A DNA stretch of 60,038 bases from Comamonas sp. GTDB lineage: Bacteria > Pseudomonadota > Gammaproteobacteria > Burkholderiales > Burkholderiaceae_C. Of the stretch, positions 45,113-52,666 are shown one piece after another. The notes below the pieces were generated by a model, which saw only the letters and a program-made list of their open reading frames with translations, did no database searches and was not told where the DNA came from. The DNA lies in contig NZ_SPEY01000113.1 in assembly GCF_009360615.1 (NCBI RefSeq), positions 1-60,038 on the forward strand, read 5' to 3'. The translations under genes were made by a program, and so were the position numbers. Each line of letters begins with the position of its first letter. Position 1 is the first letter of the stretch.

Positions 45113-45973
45113 TCAGGCATATTTTTTGGCACCGGACACACAAACCACTGCAAGCGAAGTCACCACAAGCATCGACCCGTTCACGGACTCGTTCAGGAGA
45201 AGGGCTGCAAGGCCCAGGCCCATGAACGGCTGAAGCAATTGCAGCTGACCCACTGCCGCTATGCCCCCCTGAGCCAGGCCTCGGTACCAGAACACAAAAC
45301 CGATCAGCTGACTGAAGAGTGCCAGATAGGCAAAGCTGAGCCATGCATGCAGGCCGACATTCGCCAACGTCTGCGGAGTCGTCAACAGCGCAAGAGGCAG
45401 CATCACCGGCAACGACAGGATGAGCGCCCAGCTGATGACCTGCCAGCCCCCGAGCTTGCGCGACAGGCGTGCGCCCTCTGCATAGCCCATCCCGCATGCG
45501 ACGACGGCGGCCAGCATCAGCAAATCACCCGTGAGGGATGCCTGCCCATCTCCCATTGCCGCATAGCCTGCAACCACCGAAGCCCCCACCGCCGAGAAGA
45601 CCCAAAACAACGGCCGAGGACGCTCTCCGCCACGGATCACCGCAAAGGCTGCGGTGCACAGCGGCAGCAATCCGACGAACACGATGCAGTGCGCTGAAGT
45701 CACATGCTGCAGCGCCAGGGCCGTCAGCAACGGGAATCCGGCGACAACGCCTGCCGCCGTGATGGCCAGTGACGGCAGATCTGCCAAAGCGGGCCGCTGC
45801 TCGCGCTGACCAAGCAAGAAGGCCCATCCCACGAACGCCGCAACTGCAGCACGCGCACATGTCAGAAACGTGGGATTCAAATCAGCGACGGCTACGCGAG
45901 TGGCAGGCAACGACCCCGCAAAGATGGCGACGCCAATCAAGCCGTTGACCCATCCCCCCATACTTCTTTTCAT
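45113..45973 (-). CDS. EamA (DMT superfamily) transporter
   Basis: 286 residues with ten membrane helices arranged as two EamA repeats. The first opens GWVNGLIGVAIFAGSLPATR; the second ends in PFMGLGLAALLLNESVNGSM, where the glutamate-containing motif near helix 9 is typical of RhaT/EamA carriers. Such proteins export amino acids or small metabolites at the inner membrane. AAGGAG lies upstream of the ATG. It lies 106 bases downstream of the MocR-type regulator on the same strand. PLP-binding MocR proteins often control vitamin B6 or amino-acid genes, so an amino-acid exporter is a fair guess. Confidence 0.92.
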   Translation of the reverse strand: MKRSMGGWVNGLIGVAIFAGSLPATRVAVADLNPTFLTCARAAVAAFVGWAFLLGQREQRPALADLPSLAITAAGVVAGFPLLTALALQHVTSAHCIVFVGLLPLCTAAFAVIRGGERPRPLFWVFSAVGASVVAGYAAMGDGQASLTGDLLMLAAVVACGMGYAEGARLSRKLGGWQVISWALILSLPVMLPLALLTTPQTLANVGLHAWLSFAYLALFSQLIGFVFWYRGLAQGGIAAVGQLQLLQPFMGLGLAALLLNESVNGSMLVVTSLAVVCVSGAKKYA

Positions 45974-46079
45974 TCAAGGCTCCTTGATACAGCCTTGAGT
46001 ACATCATGATGACTGCTGGAGACCTAGACACAGCACAGTACAGATTAAAGAAACTGTCATCTAGAAAAACCAGTAAAGA

Positions 46080-47495
46080 TTACGAGCCGCCGTGCCCGAC
46101 CGGGACTGAAGCCGATCGATGCAATGCTCGGGAGAGGACCGTGAAAATGCGCTCGTCTGCGCACTGTGCGACGTTGAAACGCAGAAAACTGCCTGAGGAC
46201 TGGGACAGGCTGAAGGAATTGCCAGGCGCGAGCACCACGCCCTCGTCGAGACAGGCGCGCGCAAGAAGGGCGGCATCGACCCCCTCCGGCAGCCTGCACC
46301 AAAGAAACATGCCGGCCTGCGGCATCAACGCGGGCCTGATCCCCATTCCTTGCAGACGGCAGGCGACCTTTTCCATCTGCACCGACAGCCGCTGGCGCAC
46401 TGTTTCCATGTGCTTTCTGTAGCCGCCATCCGTCAGCGTCTTCAGGATCAGGTCCTCCGCCAGACGTCCTCCACCAAATGTCGTGGCGATTTTGAGGTCG
46501 ACCAGCGCATCAATCCAGTCGGGGCGAGCAGCCAGGAATCCGCAACGCACGGACGCCGATACCGTCTTTGAAAGGCTGCCGATGTGGATGACGCGTGCAA
46601 GTCCGTCCAGCGCAGCCAGTCTGGGCGCATGGGTACTCTCGAAATCCGCAAAAATGTCGTCCTCCACGATCACCAGCTCAGAGCGGTCGACGAGCTTGAG
46701 GAGTCTGTGGGCGACCTGCGGGGAAAGCGTGGCTCCCGTCGGGTTGTGAATGCCCGAATTGGTGATGTAGAGCCTCGGTGAATGCGCTTGAAGTGCCTTT
46801 TCGAACAACTGCAGATCCGGCCCCTGGGCCGTGTAGGGCACGCCGATCGCCCGGACCTGATGCGCTTTGAGCAAAGCATGGAAATTGAAATAGCACGGGT
46901 CATCGACCAGAACGCTGTCCCCGGGCTTCAGCAGAAATCGAAATATCAAGTCTATGGCCTGCGTTCCTGATTCCGTGAGCACCAGTTGATCGGGTGATGC
47001 ATCGATCCTCAGGGAAGCCATGCGCCTGACAAGAAACTGGCGCAGGGCCGGGTTCCCGAGTGGTGTCGAATACTCGGTCAGCTCAGACAAAGGGCCTCGC
47101 GCCTGTGACCGCAGCGCCCGCCTCAGTCCATCCTCGAACATCCAGGTCGTTGGCAGCCAGCCACAACCGGGCCGCAGCGATGCCGGATCGCTCTCCAGAG
47201 ACTGACGCGACACCCACAGCGGGTCTACGGCACGGTCAAGCCTCGGGCCCAGCTTCATCAAGGCAAGCGGTGCCACCGGCCCGCTGACATAGAAACCGGC
47301 ACCCGGGCGCGATACGACCAGGCCTTCTGCAGCCAGTCGCTCGTATGCTTGCACCACGGTGGAAACCGACATTTTCAACCGTCGGGCCTGCTGCCGGATG
47401 GAGGGTAGCCGCGTTCCCGGCAGGAGGCTTCGGGAGGCGATGCCTGCCCGAATGAGCGACATGACCTGAAGGATGAGAGTACCGCTGCGCGCCAT
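46080..47495 (-). CDS. MocR-type regulator (GntR HTH plus aminotransferase domain)
   Basis: 471 residues from the ATG at 47495. The GntR winged helix (about 1-72) has LPGTRLPSIRQQARRLKMSV and VVQAYERLAAEGLVVSRPGA. The fold-type I aminotransferase domain (about 105-460) has YSTPLGNPALRQFLVRR, TESGTQAIDLIFR, VDDPCYFNFH, NPTGATLS, EDDIFADF and the PLP-lysine segment GSLSKTVSASVR. It should bind PLP or a PLP-amino-acid adduct and control transcription, plausibly of the EamA gene downstream. An in-frame ATG at 47543 is possible, but a palindrome (47521-47540) would then fall inside the gene. Confidence 0.93.
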   Translation of the reverse strand: MARSGTLILQVMSLIRAGIASRSLLPGTRLPSIRQQARRLKMSVSTVVQAYERLAAEGLVVSRPGAGFYVSGPVAPLALMKLGPRLDRAVDPLWVSRQSLESDPASLRPGCGWLPTTWMFEDGLRRALRSQARGPLSELTEYSTPLGNPALRQFLVRRMASLRIDASPDQLVLTESGTQAIDLIFRFLLKPGDSVLVDDPCYFNFHALLKAHQVRAIGVPYTAQGPDLQLFEKALQAHSPRLYITNSGIHNPTGATLSPQVAHRLLKLVDRSELVIVEDDIFADFESTHAPRLAALDGLARVIHIGSLSKTVSASVRCGFLAARPDWIDALVDLKIATTFGGGRLAEDLILKTLTDGGYRKHMETVRQRLSVQMEKVACRLQGMGIRPALMPQAGMFLWCRLPEGVDAALLARACLDEGVVLAPGNSFSLSQSSGSFLRFNVAQCADERIFTVLSRALHRSASVPVGHGGS

Positions 47496-47520
47496 TCGAA
47501 TGTCCACTGTATTGGCAAGA

Positions 47521-47540
47521 ACTCCATGACGGTATGGAGT
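47521..47540. promoter_or_regulatory. Palindrome upstream of the MocR gene
   Basis: ACTCCAT-GACGGT-ATGGAGT, with perfect seven-base arms, lies 26 bases before the chosen start. It is a candidate autoregulatory operator and supports the downstream start codon. Confidence 0.5.
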
Positions 47541-47543
47541 CAT

Positions 47544-48620
47544 TGTGATGGATTGTGCCCCATGGACTCCCAGTGCCAAAGAGCCTCCAGGCTCGGGCAG
47601 GCATCGCGCACCCGCTTCGCCTACAGCAGCGCTGCGGCCAGCAGAAACGGATTCAAGTCGCCCGGCGGCGGCGGGTCTTCCCCCGCCATTTGCCGCTCCC
47701 GTGCGTTCCTGCAGTCGAAAAGAGCAGGCTTGGTCCGATGGGGGGGTCTTCAGACCTGAATGAACGGACCGTGGGGAGTGCCACAGCGATTCGCCGGGCC
47801 TGCGATCTCGATCCTGCACGGGCAGATCCGGTCTGCGGCAGCTCGAAGGAATCGACGCAGCACATCCTCTGCCGGAGTGATCGCCCGGCACGCGGTTGTC
47901 GACACAGCGGACACCTGGGGCAGGTCCTGCGTCACCATGGTGAAGCGCCATCTGCCCTGAGATCCAAAGAGAAAACCCCGGCACGGAGGCCGGGGCTTGG
48001 AATTGGCGCCAGGGGTCAAGCCATCTTTCAGTGCTACAACCAGAACCCAGCGCTCTGCATCTTGCCTTTGGAATATGACAGGCAGATGGCAAGCGTTGCA
48101 ACCCGCCGTCCGTGCTTGGAAAAAGCGGCCCTTCAATGCTTTCCCACCGGCCTGACGCAGGCCGTGCAGCCTGCTGTCGCGTGCCGCACCTCGCTGGATG
48201 GCCTTCGTCCTCCGACCCCGGTGTACATGGCAGGATCCGTGCCCGCCGCCTGCCCGCGCGATAACCTTCAATGATCGAGGTGAATTTGCGAATGAGTCTC
48301 GTTTGCATTCATAATGCAGACATGGTGCAGCGAATCGCTGTACCGCCTCTTCATCGTGGGGCGCTGACAGGCAGGGGCTTGCAGCGTTTTAGCTAGCCAG
48401 CGGCCCTTTCCTATTAGCCAAGCCTTTTTTCCACGATCGCGCCTCCCCTCCAGCAGGAGGAACTCACCCGGCCTGCAATCCTTGCATGAATGCCGTCCGC
48501 CTGAATGCCAGGAGCTTTTATCTGTCTGGCCTCGCGCAGTGCAGCGCCCAGGCGATGTGGCGACTGCGCTGCTGGTACATGCCCAACACCATGCCTGACA
48601 GCGCAGCGATTCATTCCGAT
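47544..48620. other. Intergenic with an orphan minus-strand terminator
   Basis: CCCCGGC-CTCCGT-GCCGGGG followed by TTTTCTCTTT on the minus strand (about 47970-47998) looks like a working terminator, yet no gene is recognised upstream of it on that strand (48000-48300). It may mark an unannotated small RNA or the tail of a decayed gene. Confidence 0.45.
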
Positions 48621-48866
48621 TTGCACATAAAGAAGCAATGCTTTATAATATTGCGATTGCTGCACGGCACTTGCCCCGTGCAGCATCATTCAGGCAGATC
48701 TCACGTTGCCCACGCTTGGCTCCATACCGCCAAAGCATCCCTGGCAAGAAGCACGAGCCACCCGCATGCGGCTGGCTTGTTTGATCCCGACCCCTCAGGG
48801 TCGGATTCCTTCATTTTTCATTGGTCGGCATGCCCTGCCCGGGTTGGTGCCGCCCGTTGACTCGAT
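48621..48866 (+). promoter_or_regulatory. Strong promoter and long structured 5' leader (locus 4)
   Basis: TTGCAC (48621-48626), 17 bases, TATAAT (48644-48649) is a near-consensus sigma-70 promoter. Transcription from about 48656 would give a leader of about 210 bases. It opens with a perfect nine-pair hairpin GCTGCACGG/CCGTGCAGC (48659-48684) and later has CGACCC-CTCA-GGGTCG (about 48788-48803) followed by a T-rich stretch, which could act as an attenuator. The leader resembles cold-shock mRNA leaders in length but shows no clear sequence match to those of loci 2 and 3. Confidence 0.75.
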
Positions 48867-49085
48867 ATGCACACAGAACAAATCACAGAGCGTGTCGGCA
48901 ACTACATTGTGACTGCCCTCACCCAAATGACTCACTCCGGCAAGGTGGCCGCAGCGGTTTCCATCCGACGCGGAACCTATGACCGGATCTTCCGATTTAT
49001 CCGCCAGTTCGACACCCAGGATATGGCCAGCAAATATGCCCTCGCCGAGGGGCGCAGCATGGTGCTGGACAACCAGTTGAACTGA
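48867..49085 (+). CDS. ~70-aa small protein of unknown function (locus 4)
   Basis: 72 residues: EQITERVGNYIVTALTQ, then THSGKVAAAVSIRRGTYDR, IFRFIRQFDTQDMASKYALA and EGRSMVLDNQLN. It is clearly related to 43020-43238 and to the remnant at 4185-4381, and more distantly to 1243-1449. It has no signal peptide or membrane helix. It lies 22 bases before infA. No Shine-Dalgarno is seen near the ATG (TTGACTCGAT precedes it), so translation may depend on the leader structure. It is not assigned to any known family. Confidence 0.88.
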   Translation: MHTEQITERVGNYIVTALTQMTHSGKVAAAVSIRRGTYDRIFRFIRQFDTQDMASKYALAEGRSMVLDNQLN

Positions 49086-49107
49086 CCTTTTGTTGAAAGG
49101 AAATGTT

Positions 49108-49368
49108 TTGGCCAAAGAAGAATTGATTGAAATGCAAGGCAGAGTGGACGAGGTTTTGCCGGACGCCCGTTTTCGTGTAACGCTGGACAACGGCCACCAG
49201 CTGATTGCCTACTCCGGCGGCAAAATGCGCAAGCACCGCATTCGCGTGCTGGCAGGCGACAAGGTGACGCTGGAAATGTCTCCCTACGATCTGAACAAGG
49301 GTCGCCTGACCTTCCGTCATATCGAACGCTCCAACAACAGCTCCGCACCTCAGCAGCGCCGCCACTGA
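49108..49368 (+). CDS. infA: Translation initiation factor IF-1 paralogue (locus 4)
   Basis: 86 residues, starting with TTG at 49108 behind AAAGGA. The OB fold is complete: LIEMQGRVDEVLPDARFRVT, LDNGHQLIAYSGGKMRKHRI, VLAGDKVTLEMSPYDLNKGR and LTFRH, then a short polar tail (SNNSSAPQQRRH) in place of the Ala/Pro/Arg tail of the locus-3 copy. The two IF-1 proteins are nearly identical in the core and differ in tails. No RRM gene follows here, unlike locus 3. A second infA in the same 7-kb neighbourhood suggests specialised, perhaps stress-induced, initiation factors. Confidence 0.95.
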   Translation: MAKEELIEMQGRVDEVLPDARFRVTLDNGHQLIAYSGGKMRKHRIRVLAGDKVTLEMSPYDLNKGRLTFRHIERSNNSSAPQQRRH

Positions 49369-50231
49369 AGCCCGTGACCTGCGCTGGTGGACATCGCGCC
49401 AGCAGCCTCAGCACGAGCTAGGCGCAGGGCCGCACAGGCGTCCCTGAAGGTGGCCGGCCTGCGCAGAGGTGCGTGCAGGCAGGCTGCTGCGGAACAATGC
49501 CCTCGCATCCCGGGACAGTCTCACCGAATGTAGGGGCCCGACGCCTTTCGGTACCGCGTCAACTCCCGGCCGGCAAGCGGCCTTGGGCAACCCGCTTCTG
49601 CATGCGGGAGCACTCCTCACCCATACTCTCTTGCCCCCTTCTGTGCTGCTGCGCGTGGCAGCTGTCGTCCTTCTGCCAGCGCCGCTTTGCCTGCGCGCCT
49701 TTGCAGCACCCAGGGCCGTTCAGATGCAAGACACCGATGCAGTCCCCTGCGCCTGCCGACGCAGCCTGTGGCGGCTGCAGGCCGACCTGAAAAGCGTGCA
49801 AGGGGCCACTGCATGAACCATCTGCGGATGGCCGAGGTGGACGGCACCGCACATCGTCGCCCGCGCAACCCTTTCAGGCTCTGCCTGGCTGGTAGGCCGT
49901 CACCGGAAACCGCCCTCGACGGCGCAGACTGCCGGCAGAGCCTGCGGATTCCCTGTCAAGACAGTGGACGGCAGAACGCTATCAACTAAATAGCATTCCC
50001 CATAATTGCTTGCTTGGATATAAATATGAAGTAGACCGAAATGTATGCACTTCAATGGCAAGACGCTCTCTTTATGAGAATGAAAAGGCAGAGCGAAGGC
50101 CTGCGCCCCCCAGCCATTGCAGAAATCGCGCTCATGAATTGATACAGTCTCTTCAACACATTGCGCTTATGCTCTCAGCGTTTTGAACATCGATGCGGCC
50201 ATGGCACAGGCCTTGGACTGCCCCACCCGGA
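49369..50231. other. Intergenic, no gene seen
   Basis: A GC-rich stretch to about 49980, then an AT-rich stretch (49985-50060) that probably contains a promoter for the next gene. No supported ORF. Confidence 0.45.
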
Positions 50232-50543
50232 ATGAAGAAAATCCTTGCTCTTGTTTCCATCTGCCTTCCCGTAGCGCTGACTGCCATGCCGCTGACCAGT
50301 CTGGCACATGACCGCCACCACCATCACAAGCGTGAGCACAAAGAAGAGTACTGGGATGGCCAATGCAAGGTGGAGCGCAAGTGGAAGAGCAATGGCGAGT
50401 ACAAGGAAAAGCGCAAGTGCAGGAACCGGCCTGAGACATACCTTGCGCCGCAGCCCATGTACATGGCACCGCCCCAGCCCGTCTATGTCGCCCCCTCACC
50501 GCAAGGGCTGGTGATCGATTCGCGCATCGTGCTCAGGCCCTGA
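50232..50543 (+). CDS. Secreted His-rich basic protein (103 aa)
   Basis: The Sec signal peptide is MKKILALVSICLPVALTAMP with cleavage after a following Ala near residue 25. The mature part starts with the cluster DRHHHHKREHKEEYW. A Lys/Glu-rich middle with two Cys (DGQCKVERKW, KRKCRNRPE) follows, then a Pro-rich tail with repeated (M/V)Y(M/V)AP units (PMYMAPPQPVYVAPSP). The His cluster could bind divalent metal. It is probably periplasmic. The start at 50232 is chosen because it gives the signal peptide; the ribosome-binding site is weak. No named family assigned. Confidence 0.75.
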   Translation: MKKILALVSICLPVALTAMPLTSLAHDRHHHHKREHKEEYWDGQCKVERKWKSNGEYKEKRKCRNRPETYLAPQPMYMAPPQPVYVAPSPQGLVIDSRIVLRP

Positions 50544-50547
50544 GCCC

Positions 50548-51492
50548 CTATTCGTCCAGCAGGCTGACGGCCTCTGCCGCGATCAGATCCCAGACCAGAT
50601 GCGCGACGGGAGATAACTCCCGCTGCTGACGCTTGACCAGCATGATGCTTCGCTGCACTCGGGGCACCAGAGGACGGCTGACCAGGACCGCTGCGTCAGC
50701 CGCTGCTGCGCCCGCAGCTGCAGGGGCTGCCCGCGCAGCCCAGGCCGAAGGAATGGCCAGACGCGGCACCACGCTCAAACCCAGACCTTGCTGCACCATG
50801 CTGTAGATGGTGGTCGTATGCCCGACCTCCTGCACCACCGATGCAGACGCGCCGTGGGACTGCAAGGCGGCATCGATCAGGCGACGACTACCCGATGCAT
50901 GGTCCAGCAGTACCAGGGATTCGCCTGCCAGTTGTGCCCAGTGCACCTCTTTCTTGCGCGCAAGACCATGCGAGGAAAGACAGACCAGACAAAATGGCTC
51001 GGCCAGAATGGTCTGTGCATGCAGATCCTGTTTCTCGGACGGGTCGATCACCACGCCGAAATCCACCTCGCCGCTGCGCACACTCAGCAGCACATCGCTT
51101 TGAATGCGATCAAGCAACTGGATATTCACGCCCGGCGACTGCTGCCTGCCACGCGCAATGCATTGCGGCATCAGATGGGCCGAAAGCGTGGGACTGCTGG
51201 CCACCTTGACCCGGCCCTTGCGCTGTGTCGCCAAGCCCTGGACCTCCAGCAGACAGGCGTCCAGTTCCTCGAGCACGCGCGAGAGATTGCCCAGCAGCAG
51301 ACGCCCCGCTTCGGTCAACTCCACTTCGCGCGTGGTGCGATGCAGCAGCAGCAAACCCATGGCTTGCTCCAGATCCGTCACATTGCGGCTCACCGCAGGC
51401 TGGGTCAACGCCAAGGCATCGGCGGCGCGGCTGAAACTGCTGCTTTGGGCCACTGCCACGAAGGCACGCAGTTGACGCAGGCTGATATTCAT
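50548..51492 (-). CDS. LysR family transcriptional regulator
   Basis: 314 residues. The HTH (about 1-62) reads NISLRQLRAFVAVAQSSSFS then RAADALALTQPAVSRNVTDL. The effector domain (about 90-305) has GRVKVASSPTLSAHLMPQC and GEVDFGVVIDPS. An unusual Ala-rich insertion (AWAARAAPAAAGAAAADAAV, about 250-270) interrupts the domain. It is divergent from the carrier gene at 51612 across 119 bases with AT-rich dyad-like sequence (ATAGGTCTAT), so it probably controls that gene. Confidence 0.92.
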   Translation of the reverse strand: MNISLRQLRAFVAVAQSSSFSRAADALALTQPAVSRNVTDLEQAMGLLLLHRTTREVELTEAGRLLLGNLSRVLEELDACLLEVQGLATQRKGRVKVASSPTLSAHLMPQCIARGRQQSPGVNIQLLDRIQSDVLLSVRSGEVDFGVVIDPSEKQDLHAQTILAEPFCLVCLSSHGLARKKEVHWAQLAGESLVLLDHASGSRRLIDAALQSHGASASVVQEVGHTTTIYSMVQQGLGLSVVPRLAIPSAWAARAAPAAAGAAAADAAVLVSRPLVPRVQRSIMLVKRQQRELSPVAHLVWDLIAAEAVSLLDE

Positions 51493-51611
51493 ATAGAAAA
51501 ATTATAGGTCTATCGAATAAATCCATTTCTCTTTTAAATGGATTGCGTGTCCAATACGCAGCCATCGCGCACCGACCCGGTGCCTTGCATGGATGGCTTC
51601 CGCTCAAGAAT

Positions 51612-52601
51612 ATGTCTCGCCCCCGCTTTGTTCCCGATAACTTCACGCTGGCCCTGATTGCCACCGTCGTCCTCGCCAGCTTCCTGCCTGCATCAGGCCA
51701 GGCGGCTGAATATGTGGAATTCGCCACCACCGGCATCGTAAGCCTGCTGTTCTTTCTGCACGGCGCCAAACTCTCGCGCCAGGCCATCCTGGCAGGTATA
51801 GGTCACTGGCGCCTGCATATCTGGATCTTCATCGCCACCTTTGTGCTGTTCCCTGTTCTGGGGCTGGTACTGCGTCCGGTGCTTTCGCCCCTGGTGACCA
51901 CCGAGATGTATGTCGGCGTGCTGTTTCTCTGCACCCTGCCGGCCACCGTGCAATCGGCGATCGCTTTTACCTCCATGGCGCGAGGCAATGTGCCTGCTGC
52001 CGTGTGCAGCGCATCGGCCTCCACCTTGCTGGGCATTCTGGTCACACCGATTCTGGTGAGTCTGATCCTGCACATGAATGCAGAAGGCGGTGATGCATTG
52101 CATGCGATTGGCAAGATTGCCATGACGCTGCTGCTGCCCTTTGTCATAGGGCATCTGATGCGCCCCTTGATTGGCGGTGTCCTGCAGCGTCGCGCCGCCA
52201 TCATCAAGCTGGTGGACCAGGGCTCTATATTGTTTGTGGTCTACGCCGCCTTCAGCGCCGCAGTCATCAGCGGTCTGTGGAAGCAGACGCCGATTCCCTC
52301 GCTGCTGGGCTTGATCGTGCTGTGCTGCCTTCTGCTGGCCGCCGTGCTCTTCGTCACCACCTGGGGCGCACGCCGCCTGGGCTTCAGCAAGGAGGACGAG
52401 ATCACGCTGGTCTTCTGCGGCTCCAAGAAAAGCATGGTCAGCGGCATCCCCATGGCCAATGTGCTCTTTCCGGCTGCCTCCGTCGGCGCGATCGTGCTGC
52501 CGCTGATGCTGTTCCACCAGATCCAGCTCATGGTCTGTGCAGTGCTGGCGCAGCGCTATGCGAGGCGCGTGCAGATTGCCGACCAGCGCACGTCAGAATA
52601 A
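51612..52601 (+). CDS. Bile acid:sodium symporter family (PSE/SBF-like) carrier
   Basis: 329 residues and about ten membrane helices. SLLFFLHGAKLSRQAILAGI, VLFLCTLPATVQSAIAFTSM, ARGNVPAAVCSASASTLLG and FCGSKKSMVSGIPMANVLFP are the conserved segments of the SBF-like (YfeH-type) group, including the two crossing helices that form the sodium sites. It is expected to be a sodium-coupled carrier of an organic anion; the substrate is unknown. It lies divergent from a LysR regulator. The ribosome-binding site is weak. A terminator follows the stop by 20 bases. Confidence 0.92.
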   Translation: MSRPRFVPDNFTLALIATVVLASFLPASGQAAEYVEFATTGIVSLLFFLHGAKLSRQAILAGIGHWRLHIWIFIATFVLFPVLGLVLRPVLSPLVTTEMYVGVLFLCTLPATVQSAIAFTSMARGNVPAAVCSASASTLLGILVTPILVSLILHMNAEGGDALHAIGKIAMTLLLPFVIGHLMRPLIGGVLQRRAAIIKLVDQGSILFVVYAAFSAAVISGLWKQTPIPSLLGLIVLCCLLLAAVLFVTTWGARRLGFSKEDEITLVFCGSKKSMVSGIPMANVLFPAASVGAIVLPLMLFHQIQLMVCAVLAQRYARRVQIADQRTSE

Positions 52602-52620
52602 GACCGGTCGACCCGTAGAA

Positions 52621-52644
52621 AGGGGCGCCTTGAGCGCCCCTTTT
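52621..52644 (+). terminator. Intrinsic terminator of the carrier gene
   Basis: GGGGCGC-CTTGA-GCGCCCC followed by TTTTCTGTTTTT. The converging LapD-type gene ends 22 bases further on. Confidence 0.88.
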
Positions 52645-52666
52645 CTGTTTTTGAAGATCTTCCGCT

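Noticed and set aside
46080..48308. MocR frame extended to 742 codons
   Set aside because: Everything before about residue 256 lacks any family match and contains the antisense of non-coding DNA; the GntR domain fixes the start near 47495.
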